A stretch of 60,401 bases of DNA, from positions 1 through 60,401 of the forward strand of contig NJBH01000024.1 in assembly GCA_005223125.1 (NCBI GenBank). The letters run 5' to 3'. The stretch is from Promethearchaeota archaeon Loki_b32 (lineage in GTDB: Archaea > Asgardarchaeota > Lokiarchaeia > Sigyniarchaeales > SOKP01). The notes under the pieces are model-generated. The model searched no databases and was not told where the DNA came from. It saw only the letters and a list, made by a program, of their open reading frames with translations. A program made the position numbers and the translations under genes. Below, piece after piece: positions 8,119 through 17,085 of this stretch (position 1 is the first letter of the stretch; every line of letters starts with the position of its first letter).

Positions 8119-9570
8119 ATGGAAATATCTAAGATAAGAAATGCATTAAGAAATATTGATTGGTCTAAAATTTGCAATTGTTGGAGTGTGGAAGTTCGGA
8201 AAAATCAGTATTCTCAATATCAAAAAATCACTTTAAATCCATATCAAGAATGTTCTGATAATAATCCTTTATATAAGCATAAAGATTGGCTAAAATATCT
8301 TTATTATAGTGAAGATTTTCAAATGACTGATGAAAAACTTGCTAAATTATGTAATATTACAAAGGATGCAGTATATTACTGGAGAAAAAAGATACATGAT
8401 CTTAAAGGAAAGGATGAATGGGGTGAAGGTCGCTGGATTGATAATAGGAGTAAAAGAATATACATCAGAGTTCCAAAAGATTATAATCATCCCCAATTGA
8501 CTTTAGAAAAGGGAAGAAAGCGGTTATATAGACCTGAACACACATATCTTATGGAAAAGTTCTTATCTGACCGTCCAGAATTGGAAATCTCTCATAAATA
8601 TCTAATTGATGGAAAATATTTAAAAAAACAATGTGAAGTACATCATATTAATTTTAATCCCCAAGATAACCGAATTGAAAACCTATGGGTATATGAAAAC
8701 AAGAATTCACATGCTAAAGGAGAGAAATCGATAAGAAAAGTATTTTCAATTCTAATAAAATCAAATTGTATTGTTTTTATAAAAGGTAAATATTACTTTA
8801 ACCAAAACCTTGATATTAATTGTGTATCTCGTCCAGAAATAATCAATTTAGAAAGAAATCAATCCAAAAATAATCCAATTAATAATATGTGTTTAAACGA
8901 AATTCAAGAAGCAATAAAAACGATAAATTGGAATAATATTTCTAGAAATTGGAAAGTAATTAAACATTATAATCAATTTAAAGAAGAAATAATCAACCTA
9001 AATCCATATAAAAATTGCTCCGATGAGAATCCTCTTTACATGCATAAAGAATAGTTTAAGAGGATATATACTGATCCCCGTTTTAACCTTTCCGATTCAA
9101 AACTAGGAAAAATCTGTAGTATTTCTAAAGATAAAGCAAGATATTGGAGAAAAAAAGTACACAGAATTGAAGGAAAAAAGGAGTGGGGAATTGAACGGAT
9201 AATTGATAAATCTGATGGTCGTGTCTGGGTACGTGTACCTAAAACCTATTACAATCCCGTTGTAGATAAAGGAAAATATCATAGAAGAATTATGATTGAA
9301 CATCGTTATATTATGGAGAAATACTTATCAAAACATCCTGAATGGGGTATTTCGAGAAGATGTCTTATTGATGGAAAATATTTAAAATCAGAATGTGAAG
9401 TACACCACATTAATCTTGATTATCAAGATAACAGAATTGAGAATCTTTGGGTTTTTGAAACAAATGAAGCACATCAAGAAGCAAGAAGATCCTTATATGC
9501 ATTAGTAGAAACTTTATTGAATAGACGAATTATAAAATTTGAAGGTGGATTTTACAGATTAGAAAATTAA
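8119..9570 (+). pseudogene. Tandem HTH-HNH endonuclease-like gene interrupted by an amber codon
   Basis: One frame (483 codons) with a single TAG at 9052-9054. The product has two copies of a ~230-residue unit. Each unit has an N-terminal segment (INW...W.V, NPY..CSD.NPLY.HK), a helix-turn-helix-like stretch (LAKLCNITKDAVYYWRKK in copy 1, near residue 78) and an HNH core (CEVHHIN.N.QDNRIENLWV, near 172 and again near 422). In copy 1 the position of the TAG is Trp (HKDWLKYLY against HKE-stop-FKRIY), so TGG to TAG explains it. As it stands, the upstream part makes 311 residues with one full unit plus the start of the second. A restart at ATG 9292 would make an HNH-only piece of 92 residues. Pyrrolysine readthrough is possible in principle but not supported. 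Confidence 0.75.
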
Positions 9571-9687
9571 TTTAAAATAAAGATGTGGATCAAAAAGCAA
9601 AAAATATCATTATATGGATGAAAATCACATTTTCAAAAAAAGGCAATATTATTTTTTAATCTTGTTGATCTATTACTTTTTTAAGTT

Positions 9688-10803
9688 TCATAAAGAGCTT
9701 ACCCAATCTCTAAATTTTAATTCTTCAAAATCTATTGTACCTTCCTTCCCACCGAATAATTTCTTAAATTTTAGATCTAATCCTTCTTCTTTTATATTAG
9801 GATTTATTAATATTATATTTACATTTTTTTCTATATCTACTCGATTTAATCCTTTGATGAAATAATACTTTGATATAAAATCTGCATCAGGAAGAGAATA
9901 TCCTATAAGATATATGAAATCTGCTTTAGATAATTTCTGAATGATATTCAACCAAATTATATTAAATATTGGATTTTTGAAGTTTTTCAAATGAGTTAAT
10001 GGAATTATATTTTCTAATAATCTAACTCTTCTTAATGGATTTTCTCCAAATGAGTTAGGACATTCATAAAAATAAGAGGGATAGAATATGAGATTAATTC
10101 CAGGTAAGTAATAGTAATTATAACATTTAGGACAATATAACCAATTTAAAGAACTATGAGGTTTAAGGAGTAGTGGGACCTCATCAGAGTTAAAACTTAA
10201 GTTAATGTCAGAGTTCTTACATCTACACTCTTATACAACATCTTTCCAACTATATCCTGTTGATTCAATAAAATCTTTCATCGGAATAAAATCAAATCCA
10301 TAATTTAAGTCTTGGAAAATGGCTTTAACAGCATTATCTATTAAAGTATCATAATTAAATGAGATGATTGTGTCATTTTTATTTAATTTTTTAACAAAAC
10401 TTAGATAAGGTTCTGTCGTTCCGTCATCATTTAAAGATTTTTCTATGGACTTACAAATGGTCTCTCTGATAAGGAAAATAAAGTCCTCACGACGAATAAT
10501 TGTACGATCCCCTTCTGATTCATAAAGAAGAGATTCCTCTTTTTCGTAAGCAATATCGAATAATGTAAAGATATCTTCTATATTTGGTAAATTTGAATTT
10601 TGAATTTCCAGAAGGGAGTCTCCTACATAATATCTTGGATTTGGCTGAATCTCTAGAATTCTTGATAGTATATCTTCTGTATATAAAATATCTTTTTTCC
10701 GCTTAGATTTTAATATTTCAACATATTTATTTAAAAAATTATTTCCTAAAGGAGCACCAGCATGTAAGGATGCTCCAGCTCCAAATACAAAAATTCTATT
10801 CAT
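9688..10803 (-). pseudogene. SIR2-like NAD-binding protein interrupted by an ochre codon
   Basis: Reading from ATG 10803 the frame is open except for one TAA at 10231-10233. Before the stop come the nucleotide-binding start VFGAGASLHAGAPLG (residues 5-19) and SFNYDTLIDNAV near 147-158. After the stop the same frame continues with LLKPHSSLNWLYCP, a Cys-rich loop and GYSLPDADF near residue 300, ending at 9688. All of these are SIR2_2-type features. SIR2 proteins of this kind often serve as NAD-consuming effectors in prokaryotic immunity. Together with the PRTase operon and the HNH gene this supports a decayed defence island. The upstream 190-residue piece lacks half of the fold and is unlikely to be active. 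Confidence 0.75.
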
Positions 10804-10871
10804 AATTTTTAAATTGATTATAACTTATTAAATTTCAATCAGATTCTTAATCTCATATTTAGATATGAAAT

Positions 10872-10925
10872 AAAATATTTATATTTCAATGGTTCAATAT
10901 ATATCCATTAAAATATAAATATTTT
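10872..10925. promoter_or_regulatory. 21-base near-perfect palindrome with TATA boxes facing both ways
   Basis: Arms at 10872-10892 and 10905-10925 are inverted copies with 20 of 21 positions matching, separated by 12 bases. Each arm contains the complement or direct form of AAATATAAATATTTT, a good archaeal TATA element. One would serve the SIR2 gene (start 10803) and the other the Fe-S protein gene (start near 10977). It looks like a symmetrical bidirectional promoter or operator. A structured RNA or mobile-element end is less likely. Confidence 0.5.
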
Positions 10926-10976
10926 AATAGATGTTGAATACTCAAAATTTTAAGAAATAGATTATTTTTGAGAGAT

Positions 10977-12243
10977 ATGGATGACATGAAAAATTTGCGT
11001 AAACAATGGCAAGCCGTATTTTCCTGTATAGATTTTAGATATATCATCTAAAACGCAGAAGGGATGCGGCGATTGTGGGTATGCTATTAGACCTGCAGTT
11101 GGAAGATACTTAACATGTCCTGTATTGGAAGCTAAAGGAGATGAAGGATTTGAAATATATTTTTCAAGAGGACGTATGAATGTTTTAAAGAGTATTTTAG
11201 AAGGCCAAATCCCATTGAGTAAAGAACTCGCAGAATGGGTATATCAATGTTCTGAATGTGGAAATTGCACTGAAGTTTGTCATATGTCTCAGAATCCAAA
11301 TATTGTTCTCCCCACGTGTAATTGGATAGATCATGTGAAAGTATGGGAAGCATTAAGAAAAGATTTGGTTGAAGCTGGTTTTGCTCCACTTGATAGACAT
11401 AGTAATCTAATTGAATATATGGATAATGATAAAATTAAAAATCCATATGGAGAGGAGAGAAATAAAAAATTAGAATGGATAGAAGAATTTCCTGAAATTA
11501 AGGATCGGGGTGAATTCATGTTTTTCGGTGGCTGTACCATGCCTTTAAGACAAGTAGATACTCTAAGAAGTATGATGAAGATTTTAAAAGTCGCAGGTAA
11601 AGAAATCGCAATGACCAAAGAAGAATGGTGCTGTGGGTCTATTGCATTACGTATTGGTGATGAAAAATCTTTAATTGACATTGTTAAGCATAATATTACA
11701 GAATTTGAAAAAAAAGGTACTAAAACATTGTTTACAGCATGTGCTGGATGTTATAGAACTTGGAAGAAAGATTATCCTGAATTATTAGGTGAAGAATTAC
11801 CATTTGAAGTAAAACATATTACAGAAATATTAGTAGATTTACTTAATAATAACCAAATCCCTTTTAAAGAGAAAGAACAAGAAGAAGTAAAAGTAACTTA
11901 CCATGATCCTTGCCATCTAGGACGGCATATGGACCTTTATGATATCCCTCGTGAAATAATTTCTAAAATTCCAGGAATTAATCTAATAGAAATGAAAAGA
12001 ACTAAGAACAATGCTTGGTGTTGCGGAGCAGGTGGTGGAGTAAAGAGTCAATTTCCAGATTTAGCGCTCAAAATCTCAGAAGAACGAATAAAAGAAGCAA
12101 TTGAAACCGGTGCTCAAATATTGACGACAAGTTGTCCATTTTGTATAGGGAATCTGGGGGATGCATATGAGGAAATAGATGCTTCTATTAAAGACAAAAT
12201 CAAGGTTGTTGATATAATTGATCTTATTGCTTCTAAACTATAG
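10977..12243 (+). CDS. HdrD/GlcF-like Fe-S oxidoreductase (CCG domains), N-terminal frameshift
   Basis: The main frame runs to 12243 and carries two Fe-S ligand sets (GCGDCGY with LTCP, then CSECGNCTEVC). Two CCG (DUF224) repeats follow: WCCG plus ACAGCYRTW in the first, DPCHLGRHM, WCCGAGGG and SCPFCIGNL in the second. Such proteins hand electrons between an FAD oxidase (the next gene) and a membrane or heterodisulfide-type partner. The natural start seems to be ATG 10977 (MDDMKNLRKQWQ), matching the stump at 481. That frame stops at 11049-11051, and the Fe-S frame is open only from 11032, offset by +1. So either the gene is frameshifted, the assembly has an error, or translation starts late (first TTG at 11125, which would lose the first Cys set). 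Confidence 0.75.
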
Positions 12244-12262
12244 CTTATTGTAGAGATTCAAA

Positions 12263-13768
12263 ATGTCAAAATTATACCAAAAATTAGAAAGAATTGTATC
12301 TGAAAAAAGAATATCTAATAACTTATATATTCGACACGCTTATTCTAGGAATGTTTCTTCTAATCTCCAAGGTGTCCCTGATCTTGTTATACGACCAAAA
12401 AGTACAGAAGAAATTTCTGAAGTTTTAAAAATCGCTAATGAAGAAAATATCCCTGTTATTCCTCGAGGTGGAGGAGATTGCGAATTTGGAGGGAGTAAAC
12501 CTATAGGAGATACTGGTATTGTTTTGGATACTAAAAGCATGAATAGTATCTTGAATTTGGATGAGGAAAATTTAATCGTTACTGTCGAAGCTGGAATTTC
12601 TTGGGGTAAATTAAATGAATATTTATGTCATTACGGGCTTTACACTGGATGTTTGGGTCCAGGATCTGGAATGACTTCATCAATAGGAGGAGGAATCTCG
12701 CATCATTCAGTAGGGGGCGGTGGATGTGCCAAATATGGGGCTTGTACTAATCAATTGGTTTCATTAGAAGTTGTTTTACCAACTGGAGAGATCATTGAAA
12801 CAGGATCACAAGCAAATCGATATTCAAAAATTCCATTCAACAGATTTGGAAACGGTCCAGACTTAGCTGGACTATTTTGTGGTGATAATGGACTATATGG
12901 GATCAAAGCTAAGGTTTCATTACAAGTGTTTCCAAAACCAGAATTCGCAAACTATAAAACATTTTTAATGCCTAGAAAATCACTTGAAATTTCAGCTCAA
13001 ATAATGAATGAAATCAGACAGAAAGGGATTGATATTTATGATGCAATGTATTTCATGGATTTAGTTGTATCTTTAGGAATCCAGTATGGCTTGTTCCCTA
13101 TGTGGGAACATTTAAAGAGAAAAAGAGGTATAATATTTTATACAATTGAAGCGAATTCAGAGGTAGAATTAGATGAGAAAACTAAACAATTAGATAATAT
13201 CTTTTTAAATAAAAAAGCTGAAGAATTTGGATCCGAAATTTCGGAGGGGAATATTGCTAAATGGCATTATGAAGAACAAGGCCATTGGTTAATCGCACAT
13301 AATTTATGGGGGCTAGTACCTGGATTTGATCCTGTAGATGCTGAGTGTAAAGTCCCCATTAACGCGTATCCTAAGATTATGAGAGACCTAGATCAATGGG
13401 ATTTGGAACACTCTGAAGATATGCAAAAAATTCTGGAGATTACTGGCATGAGACCAGTTACTGGTAGTGGTCCAATTATAATGGTTAAGGACAACAATGT
13501 GGAGTTAACATGTGGATTTTCTAGCTTTACAAGCTATTATAACGGTGAAAAGCATACTATAATTGATGAAATTAATATTAAATTATGGAAATCTCTTTTA
13601 GAAAGGTTAGTCAAACATGGAGCCATGTTTTATATGCAAGGGGACATACTTAGTAGACTTATGGTCGATATTGGAGGTTATCAAAAAGAGTTCTATGAGC
13701 TGATGAAAGCCATTAAAAATGTAATTGATCCTAATCATATTTTAAGCCGGGGAAAATACAATTTTTGA
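12263..13768 (+). CDS. FAD-linked oxidase, GlcD-like (complete)
   Basis: A complete 501-residue flavoprotein of the PCMH/VAO family. The N-terminal FAD-binding half contains RGGGDCEFGGSKP near 69-81 and the long glycine-rich stretch SSIGGGISHHSVGGGG near 135-150. The C-terminal half is the substrate/cap domain ending in HILSRGKYNF. It probably oxidises a 2-hydroxy acid (glycolate or lactate type) and feeds electrons to the Fe-S protein 20 bases upstream, forming a two-subunit dehydrogenase. The left-edge fragment at 2-478 is a paralogue of its C-terminal third. The start is ATG 12263; no membrane anchor is visible. Confidence 0.9.
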   Translation: MSKLYQKLERIVSEKRISNNLYIRHAYSRNVSSNLQGVPDLVIRPKSTEEISEVLKIANEENIPVIPRGGGDCEFGGSKPIGDTGIVLDTKSMNSILNLDEENLIVTVEAGISWGKLNEYLCHYGLYTGCLGPGSGMTSSIGGGISHHSVGGGGCAKYGACTNQLVSLEVVLPTGEIIETGSQANRYSKIPFNRFGNGPDLAGLFCGDNGLYGIKAKVSLQVFPKPEFANYKTFLMPRKSLEISAQIMNEIRQKGIDIYDAMYFMDLVVSLGIQYGLFPMWEHLKRKRGIIFYTIEANSEVELDEKTKQLDNIFLNKKAEEFGSEISEGNIAKWHYEEQGHWLIAHNLWGLVPGFDPVDAECKVPINAYPKIMRDLDQWDLEHSEDMQKILEITGMRPVTGSGPIIMVKDNNVELTCGFSSFTSYYNGEKHTIIDEINIKLWKSLLERLVKHGAMFYMQGDILSRLMVDIGGYQKEFYELMKAIKNVIDPNHILSRGKYNF

Positions 13769-13917
13769 GGGGATGATACTGATAACTAAATTATATTTGA
13801 TATATACCCGAAATTCTTAATCAAATAATTTAAAAACTAAATATAGAAATCTGTTTTAAGATATTAAAAATAAAGAGTTTATTCGATTTAGCTAAAAGCT
13901 TAATAGTTTGCTTTTAA

Positions 13918-13958
13918 TCAAGTTTAAATATATCTATTTTTATTTGTTTATAAAAAAT
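13918..13958 (+). promoter_or_regulatory. Promoter of the first Rag-like GTPase (duplicated block)
   Basis: The block starts TCAAGTTTAAATA and ends with the TATA-like TTTATAAAAAAT at 13947-13958, 44 bases before the ATG at 14002. A near copy stands before the second GTPase at 15014-15053, in the same order and spacing, so the promoter was duplicated with the gene. Confidence 0.55.
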
Positions 13959-14001
13959 CGTTACTATTGTTTTATTAAAATAAGATTGGGGTTTTAACCT
14001 A

Positions 14002-14904
14002 ATGACAACAAAACTTACATTTATAGGTAAACCAGAAGTAGGAAAGACAACAATAAAGAAGGTTATCTTTGAAGGAGAAGACCCAAATAAGTTAATTCTC
14101 TTTCCACTTGAAGCTTCAGTGCGGATTGATTATTCTGTTCACGAATTTATGGATTCTAAAATTGTTTTAATAGATACGCCAGGACAATCTTTATCAGATT
14201 TATTAGAAGATGAAGAAAAGCAAAGAAGGTCTTTTGAAAATGCTAATGCAATAGTATATATTTTCGATTATCCAACTTATATAGAAAATTCTGAATATAT
14301 AATTAATGACATTAGGAGGGTCTATAACATTAATAAGAAACTTGATTTTGATGCTAAAATCATTTTGTTTTTACATAAAATTGATCTTATAATCGCCAAA
14401 AAAATTGGTTTTAAACTCGCCATTGTCAAAAAACAAATTAACAAATTATTAAGTTTACCTGAAGATTTACCGATTCATTTCACCAGTTTACATCCTAACT
14501 TGATATACACGATTTATAATGCTTTATCTGATACAATTGGGAATTTTTCAGAGGACATTTCAAATTTAAAGGGTTTAATCAGTAATTTAACTAAGGATTT
14601 ATCTAAAACTATTAGTTTTGTTTCTAATAAAGAAGATAACCTAATTATCCAAGTAATTTCAGATGATTTTGATACATCTATCCTTTTTTCTCTCTATGAA
14701 AAAATTTATAAACTAAGTAGTTCACCAGATGATCTCTTATCTAAGAGCAATTTAATTACATTAGATTCCAAGATATTACATACTGTGAGTGCAAATATCT
14801 CAACTTTTAATACAAATTTTAAAAACATAATATTCTTATCTGAGACATTAGAAAGTAATGAATTAAATAACCTAATTGGAGAACTTAAAGAAAAGTCAAG
14901 TTGA
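14002..14904 (+). CDS. Rag/Gtr-like small GTPase, copy 1
   Basis: A 300-residue protein. The G domain spans ~1-180. G1 is GKPEVGKTT (9-17), G3 is DTPGQS (58-63), and G4 is HKID (125-128), with His in place of Asn, as in eukaryotic RagA/Gtr1 (HKMD). The segment YIFDYPTY near 87-94 also parallels Rag (YVFDVES). The C-terminal ~100 residues (NKEDNLIIQVISDDFDTS onward) look like a roadblock-type alpha/beta domain, the same order as in Rag proteins. Rag GTPases regulate growth signalling in eukaryotes; the archaeal role is unknown. It is about half identical to the copy at 15105. The SLHP segment near 163 may replace the usual G5. Confidence 0.8.
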   Translation: MTTKLTFIGKPEVGKTTIKKVIFEGEDPNKLILFPLEASVRIDYSVHEFMDSKIVLIDTPGQSLSDLLEDEEKQRRSFENANAIVYIFDYPTYIENSEYIINDIRRVYNINKKLDFDAKIILFLHKIDLIIAKKIGFKLAIVKKQINKLLSLPEDLPIHFTSLHPNLIYTIYNALSDTIGNFSEDISNLKGLISNLTKDLSKTISFVSNKEDNLIIQVISDDFDTSILFSLYEKIYKLSSSPDDLLSKSNLITLDSKILHTVSANISTFNTNFKNIIFLSETLESNELNNLIGELKEKSS

Positions 14905-14920
14905 ATCGGAGATTATAGAT

Positions 14921-14938
14921 ATGTTACGGCAAGTATGA
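14921..14938 (+). pseudogene. Remnant start of a longin-GTPase gene (MLRQV-stop)
   Basis: Sixteen bases after GTPase copy 1 a five-codon frame MLRQV ends in TGA. GTPase copy 2 is followed, 25 bases on, by the longin-GTPase gene starting MLRQI. The match in position and sequence suggests that copy 1 once had the same partner, which has been deleted down to its first codons. Confidence 0.45.
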
Positions 14939-15013
14939 ATTTCCTTAAATTTCTTTTATTGCAAGTCATATTGGAATTGAATAAGAATCTCTTAATGGAA
15001 TCTATCGTTTTAC

Positions 15014-15053
15014 TCAAGTTTAAATAAATTCATTTTTATTTGATTATAAAAAA
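15014..15053 (+). promoter_or_regulatory. Promoter of the second Rag-like GTPase (duplicated block)
   Basis: It shares TCAAGTTTAAATA, a central TTTTTATTTG and the final TATAAAAAAT with the block at 13918-13958. It lies 51 bases before the ATG at 15105 and probably drives both this GTPase and the longin-GTPase gene behind it. Confidence 0.55.
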
Positions 15054-15104
15054 TACTTATTATTCTTATTAAAAAATAAATTTATAGAAATAAGATGGAG
15101 AACT

Positions 15105-16022
15105 ATGATAACTAAACGTGTTGCCTTGGTTGGTAAACCAGAAGTAGGTAAAACTACAATTAAGAAAGTAATCTTTGAGGGAGAAGATCCTAATGAATTA
15201 GTTCTTTTCCCTCTTGAAGCAACAATAGGAATAAAATATTCTGTACATGAATTTATGGATATGAAAATAAGTTTATTAGATACTCCCGGCCAATCTTTAC
15301 CTATACTATTACAAGATGAAGAAAAACAAATTGCTTCATTTGAAAACACTGGTGCAATAATCTACATTTTTGATTATCCAACTTGGATTACAGATTCTCA
15401 AGATATTATCGATGATATTCAAACTCTTTATAAAATTAACAAAAAACATGATTTTGGATCCAAAATTGTTCTGTTTTTACACAAAGTTGATCTCTTAATA
15501 GATAAAAAGATTGGGAGTAGGCTTGATCTTATTGGAAAACAAATAAATAAACAATTAGATTTACCAGAAGATTTTCCGATATATTTCACTAGCTTACACC
15601 CAAATTTAATCTACACCATTTATAATGCGATATCAGATACATTTAGTAATTTTTCAGAAGATTCTTCAAAATTGAAAGAAATTATAAAGAAAACAATAAA
15701 ACATTCATCTAAAACAATTTGCTTTGTTTCTAATCGAGAAGGTAACCTAATTATTCAGTCTTCTAGTCCAGATTTTGACACAACTACTCTTTACTATTTA
15801 TATGAGAAGATCTATCAATTTAGTAAAACCCCAGAGCAACCTCTTTCAAACAACAAGTTTATAAACGCAGGATCTAAATTATTATGTATGATAATTGAGG
15901 ATATTGGTAAATTTCATCCTTCCTTTAAGAATTTATTATTTTTCTCCGAAACATTGAAAGAAAATGACTTAAATGAATTTATCAATGAAATTGAGAAAGA
16001 ATTAGGCCAAATCTATAATTGA
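15105..16022 (+). CDS. Rag/Gtr-like small GTPase, copy 2
   Basis: A 305-residue paralogue of the preceding GTPase, with the same landmarks: G1 GKPEVGKTT (9-17), G3 DTPGQS (58-63), Rag-like YIFDYPTW near 87, G4 HKVD near 125-128, SLHP near 163, then a ~100-residue roadblock-like C-terminal domain starting at NREGNLIIQ. Eukaryotic Rag proteins act as heterodimers, and two adjacent paralogues with shared promoter sequence would suit a heterodimer. That is inference. The following longin-GTPase gene starts 25 bases downstream and is probably in the same transcript. Confidence 0.8.
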   Translation: MITKRVALVGKPEVGKTTIKKVIFEGEDPNELVLFPLEATIGIKYSVHEFMDMKISLLDTPGQSLPILLQDEEKQIASFENTGAIIYIFDYPTWITDSQDIIDDIQTLYKINKKHDFGSKIVLFLHKVDLLIDKKIGSRLDLIGKQINKQLDLPEDFPIYFTSLHPNLIYTIYNAISDTFSNFSEDSSKLKEIIKKTIKHSSKTICFVSNREGNLIIQSSSPDFDTTTLYYLYEKIYQFSKTPEQPLSNNKFINAGSKLLCMIIEDIGKFHPSFKNLLFFSETLKENDLNEFINEIEKELGQIYN

Positions 16023-16047
16023 TTGAAAAATAATTGAGAAACTAGAC

Positions 16048-17085
16048 ATGTTACGACAAATTTATATAATTTTAAATGATAACATAATATATCAAAGGAA
16101 TTATGCTAAAGGTTTAGATGATTCTCTCTTTACAAATGTTTATTTAAATATTAAAAAAGCCGCTTTTGCTAAATTTGCTGATGTAATTAGATCATATGAA
16201 TTTTTTGAATTTAAACTCTCATATATAGTAGAAAAAAGTTTGAATTTAATATTTCTTTTCGTAACTGGATTAGGAGATGAATTTAAAAATATAAAGCCTC
16301 AATTAAGTGACTTTAGGAAAGAATTTTTAGATTTTTATCATGATAATATTAAAGAGAATAACCTTAAAATTGTAACAGAGATTTTAGACCCAATTGTTGA
16401 TAATATTCATAGAAATTTAAAACCAAAAATATCGATTGTGGGATTTTCTGGAGTTGGAAAGACTACAACTACCAAATTGATAAAATCAGAAGAAATTCCT
16501 ATGCAACATATTCCTACGATCACAGGTGAAGTCGCAACAATAAAAATTGGGAAATTACACTTCTTTTTATGGGATTTTGCTGGCCAAGATCAATTTGATT
16601 TTTTATGGGAGAAATTTATAAGAGGAAGTGATGCAGTTTTATTAATGACAGATTCAACACTGGAGAACCTCGAAAAGAGCAAATACTTTTTCTTATTAGT
16701 AAATAAAGAAGTCCCATATGCGCGTTTAGCAGTTATCGCAAACAAACAAGATTTACCAGAAGCGATGAAGGTGGAAGATATTGAGAGATTAATGGGAACA
16801 AAAACTTATTCTTTCATAGCTATTGACCCAAACAATCGACCAAAAATGATCCGTATTATAGCAGATCTTTTAGATATGGATGCGAAGGTATCACCTTTGC
16901 TAAAACCAATATTTGAGCGAGATACACTTATGGATAAAGCACAAAAAGCTTTAGAATTAGGTGAATTTAATGAAACAGTAGAAATCTTTGAAAAAATAAG
17001 TAATATTTGCCTAGAACTTGGAGATGATTCTCTTGCAATTGAACTTCAAGAGAAAGCCGACAAATTAAGAAGCTTTTTAGGATAG
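16048..17085 (+). CDS. Longin-like domain fused to an Arf-like GTPase with helical tail
   Basis: A 345-residue fusion. Residues 1-~120 look like a longin/roadblock sensor fold (MLRQIYIILNDNIIYQRNY start, typical of longin strand 1-2). Residues ~125-270 are an Arf/Ras-like G domain: G1 GFSGVGKTT (132-140), a switch Thr in IPTITGE, G3 WDFAGQ (175-180), G4 NKQD (232-235). Residues ~285-345 form two helices like a TPR pair (KALELGEFNETVEIFEK). Longin domains partner with GTPases in eukaryotic trafficking; here both sit in one chain. Co-transcribed with the Rag-like GTPase upstream. There is no lipidation motif at the C-terminus. It ends exactly where the convergent sensor gene ends. Confidence 0.8.
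   Translation: MLRQIYIILNDNIIYQRNYAKGLDDSLFTNVYLNIKKAAFAKFADVIRSYEFFEFKLSYIVEKSLNLIFLFVTGLGDEFKNIKPQLSDFRKEFLDFYHDNIKENNLKIVTEILDPIVDNIHRNLKPKISIVGFSGVGKTTTTKLIKSEEIPMQHIPTITGEVATIKIGKLHFFLWDFAGQDQFDFLWEKFIRGSDAVLLMTDSTLENLEKSKYFFLLVNKEVPYARLAVIANKQDLPEAMKVEDIERLMGTKTYSFIAIDPNNRPKMIRIIADLLDMDAKVSPLLKPIFERDTLMDKAQKALELGEFNETVEIFEKISNICLELGDDSLAIELQEKADKLRSFLG

Noticed and set aside
8119-9570. Amber codon in the HNH gene as pyrrolysine
   Set aside because: The aligned residue in the first repeat is Trp, one base away from TAG. The MttB-like gene in the window has no amber codon, and no pylS/pylT is visible, so a nonsense change is simpler.
11132-11681. Minus-strand open frames opposite the Fe-S protein gene
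   Set aside because: They are shadows of a gene with clear Fe-S motifs on the plus strand; their products have no recognisable features.
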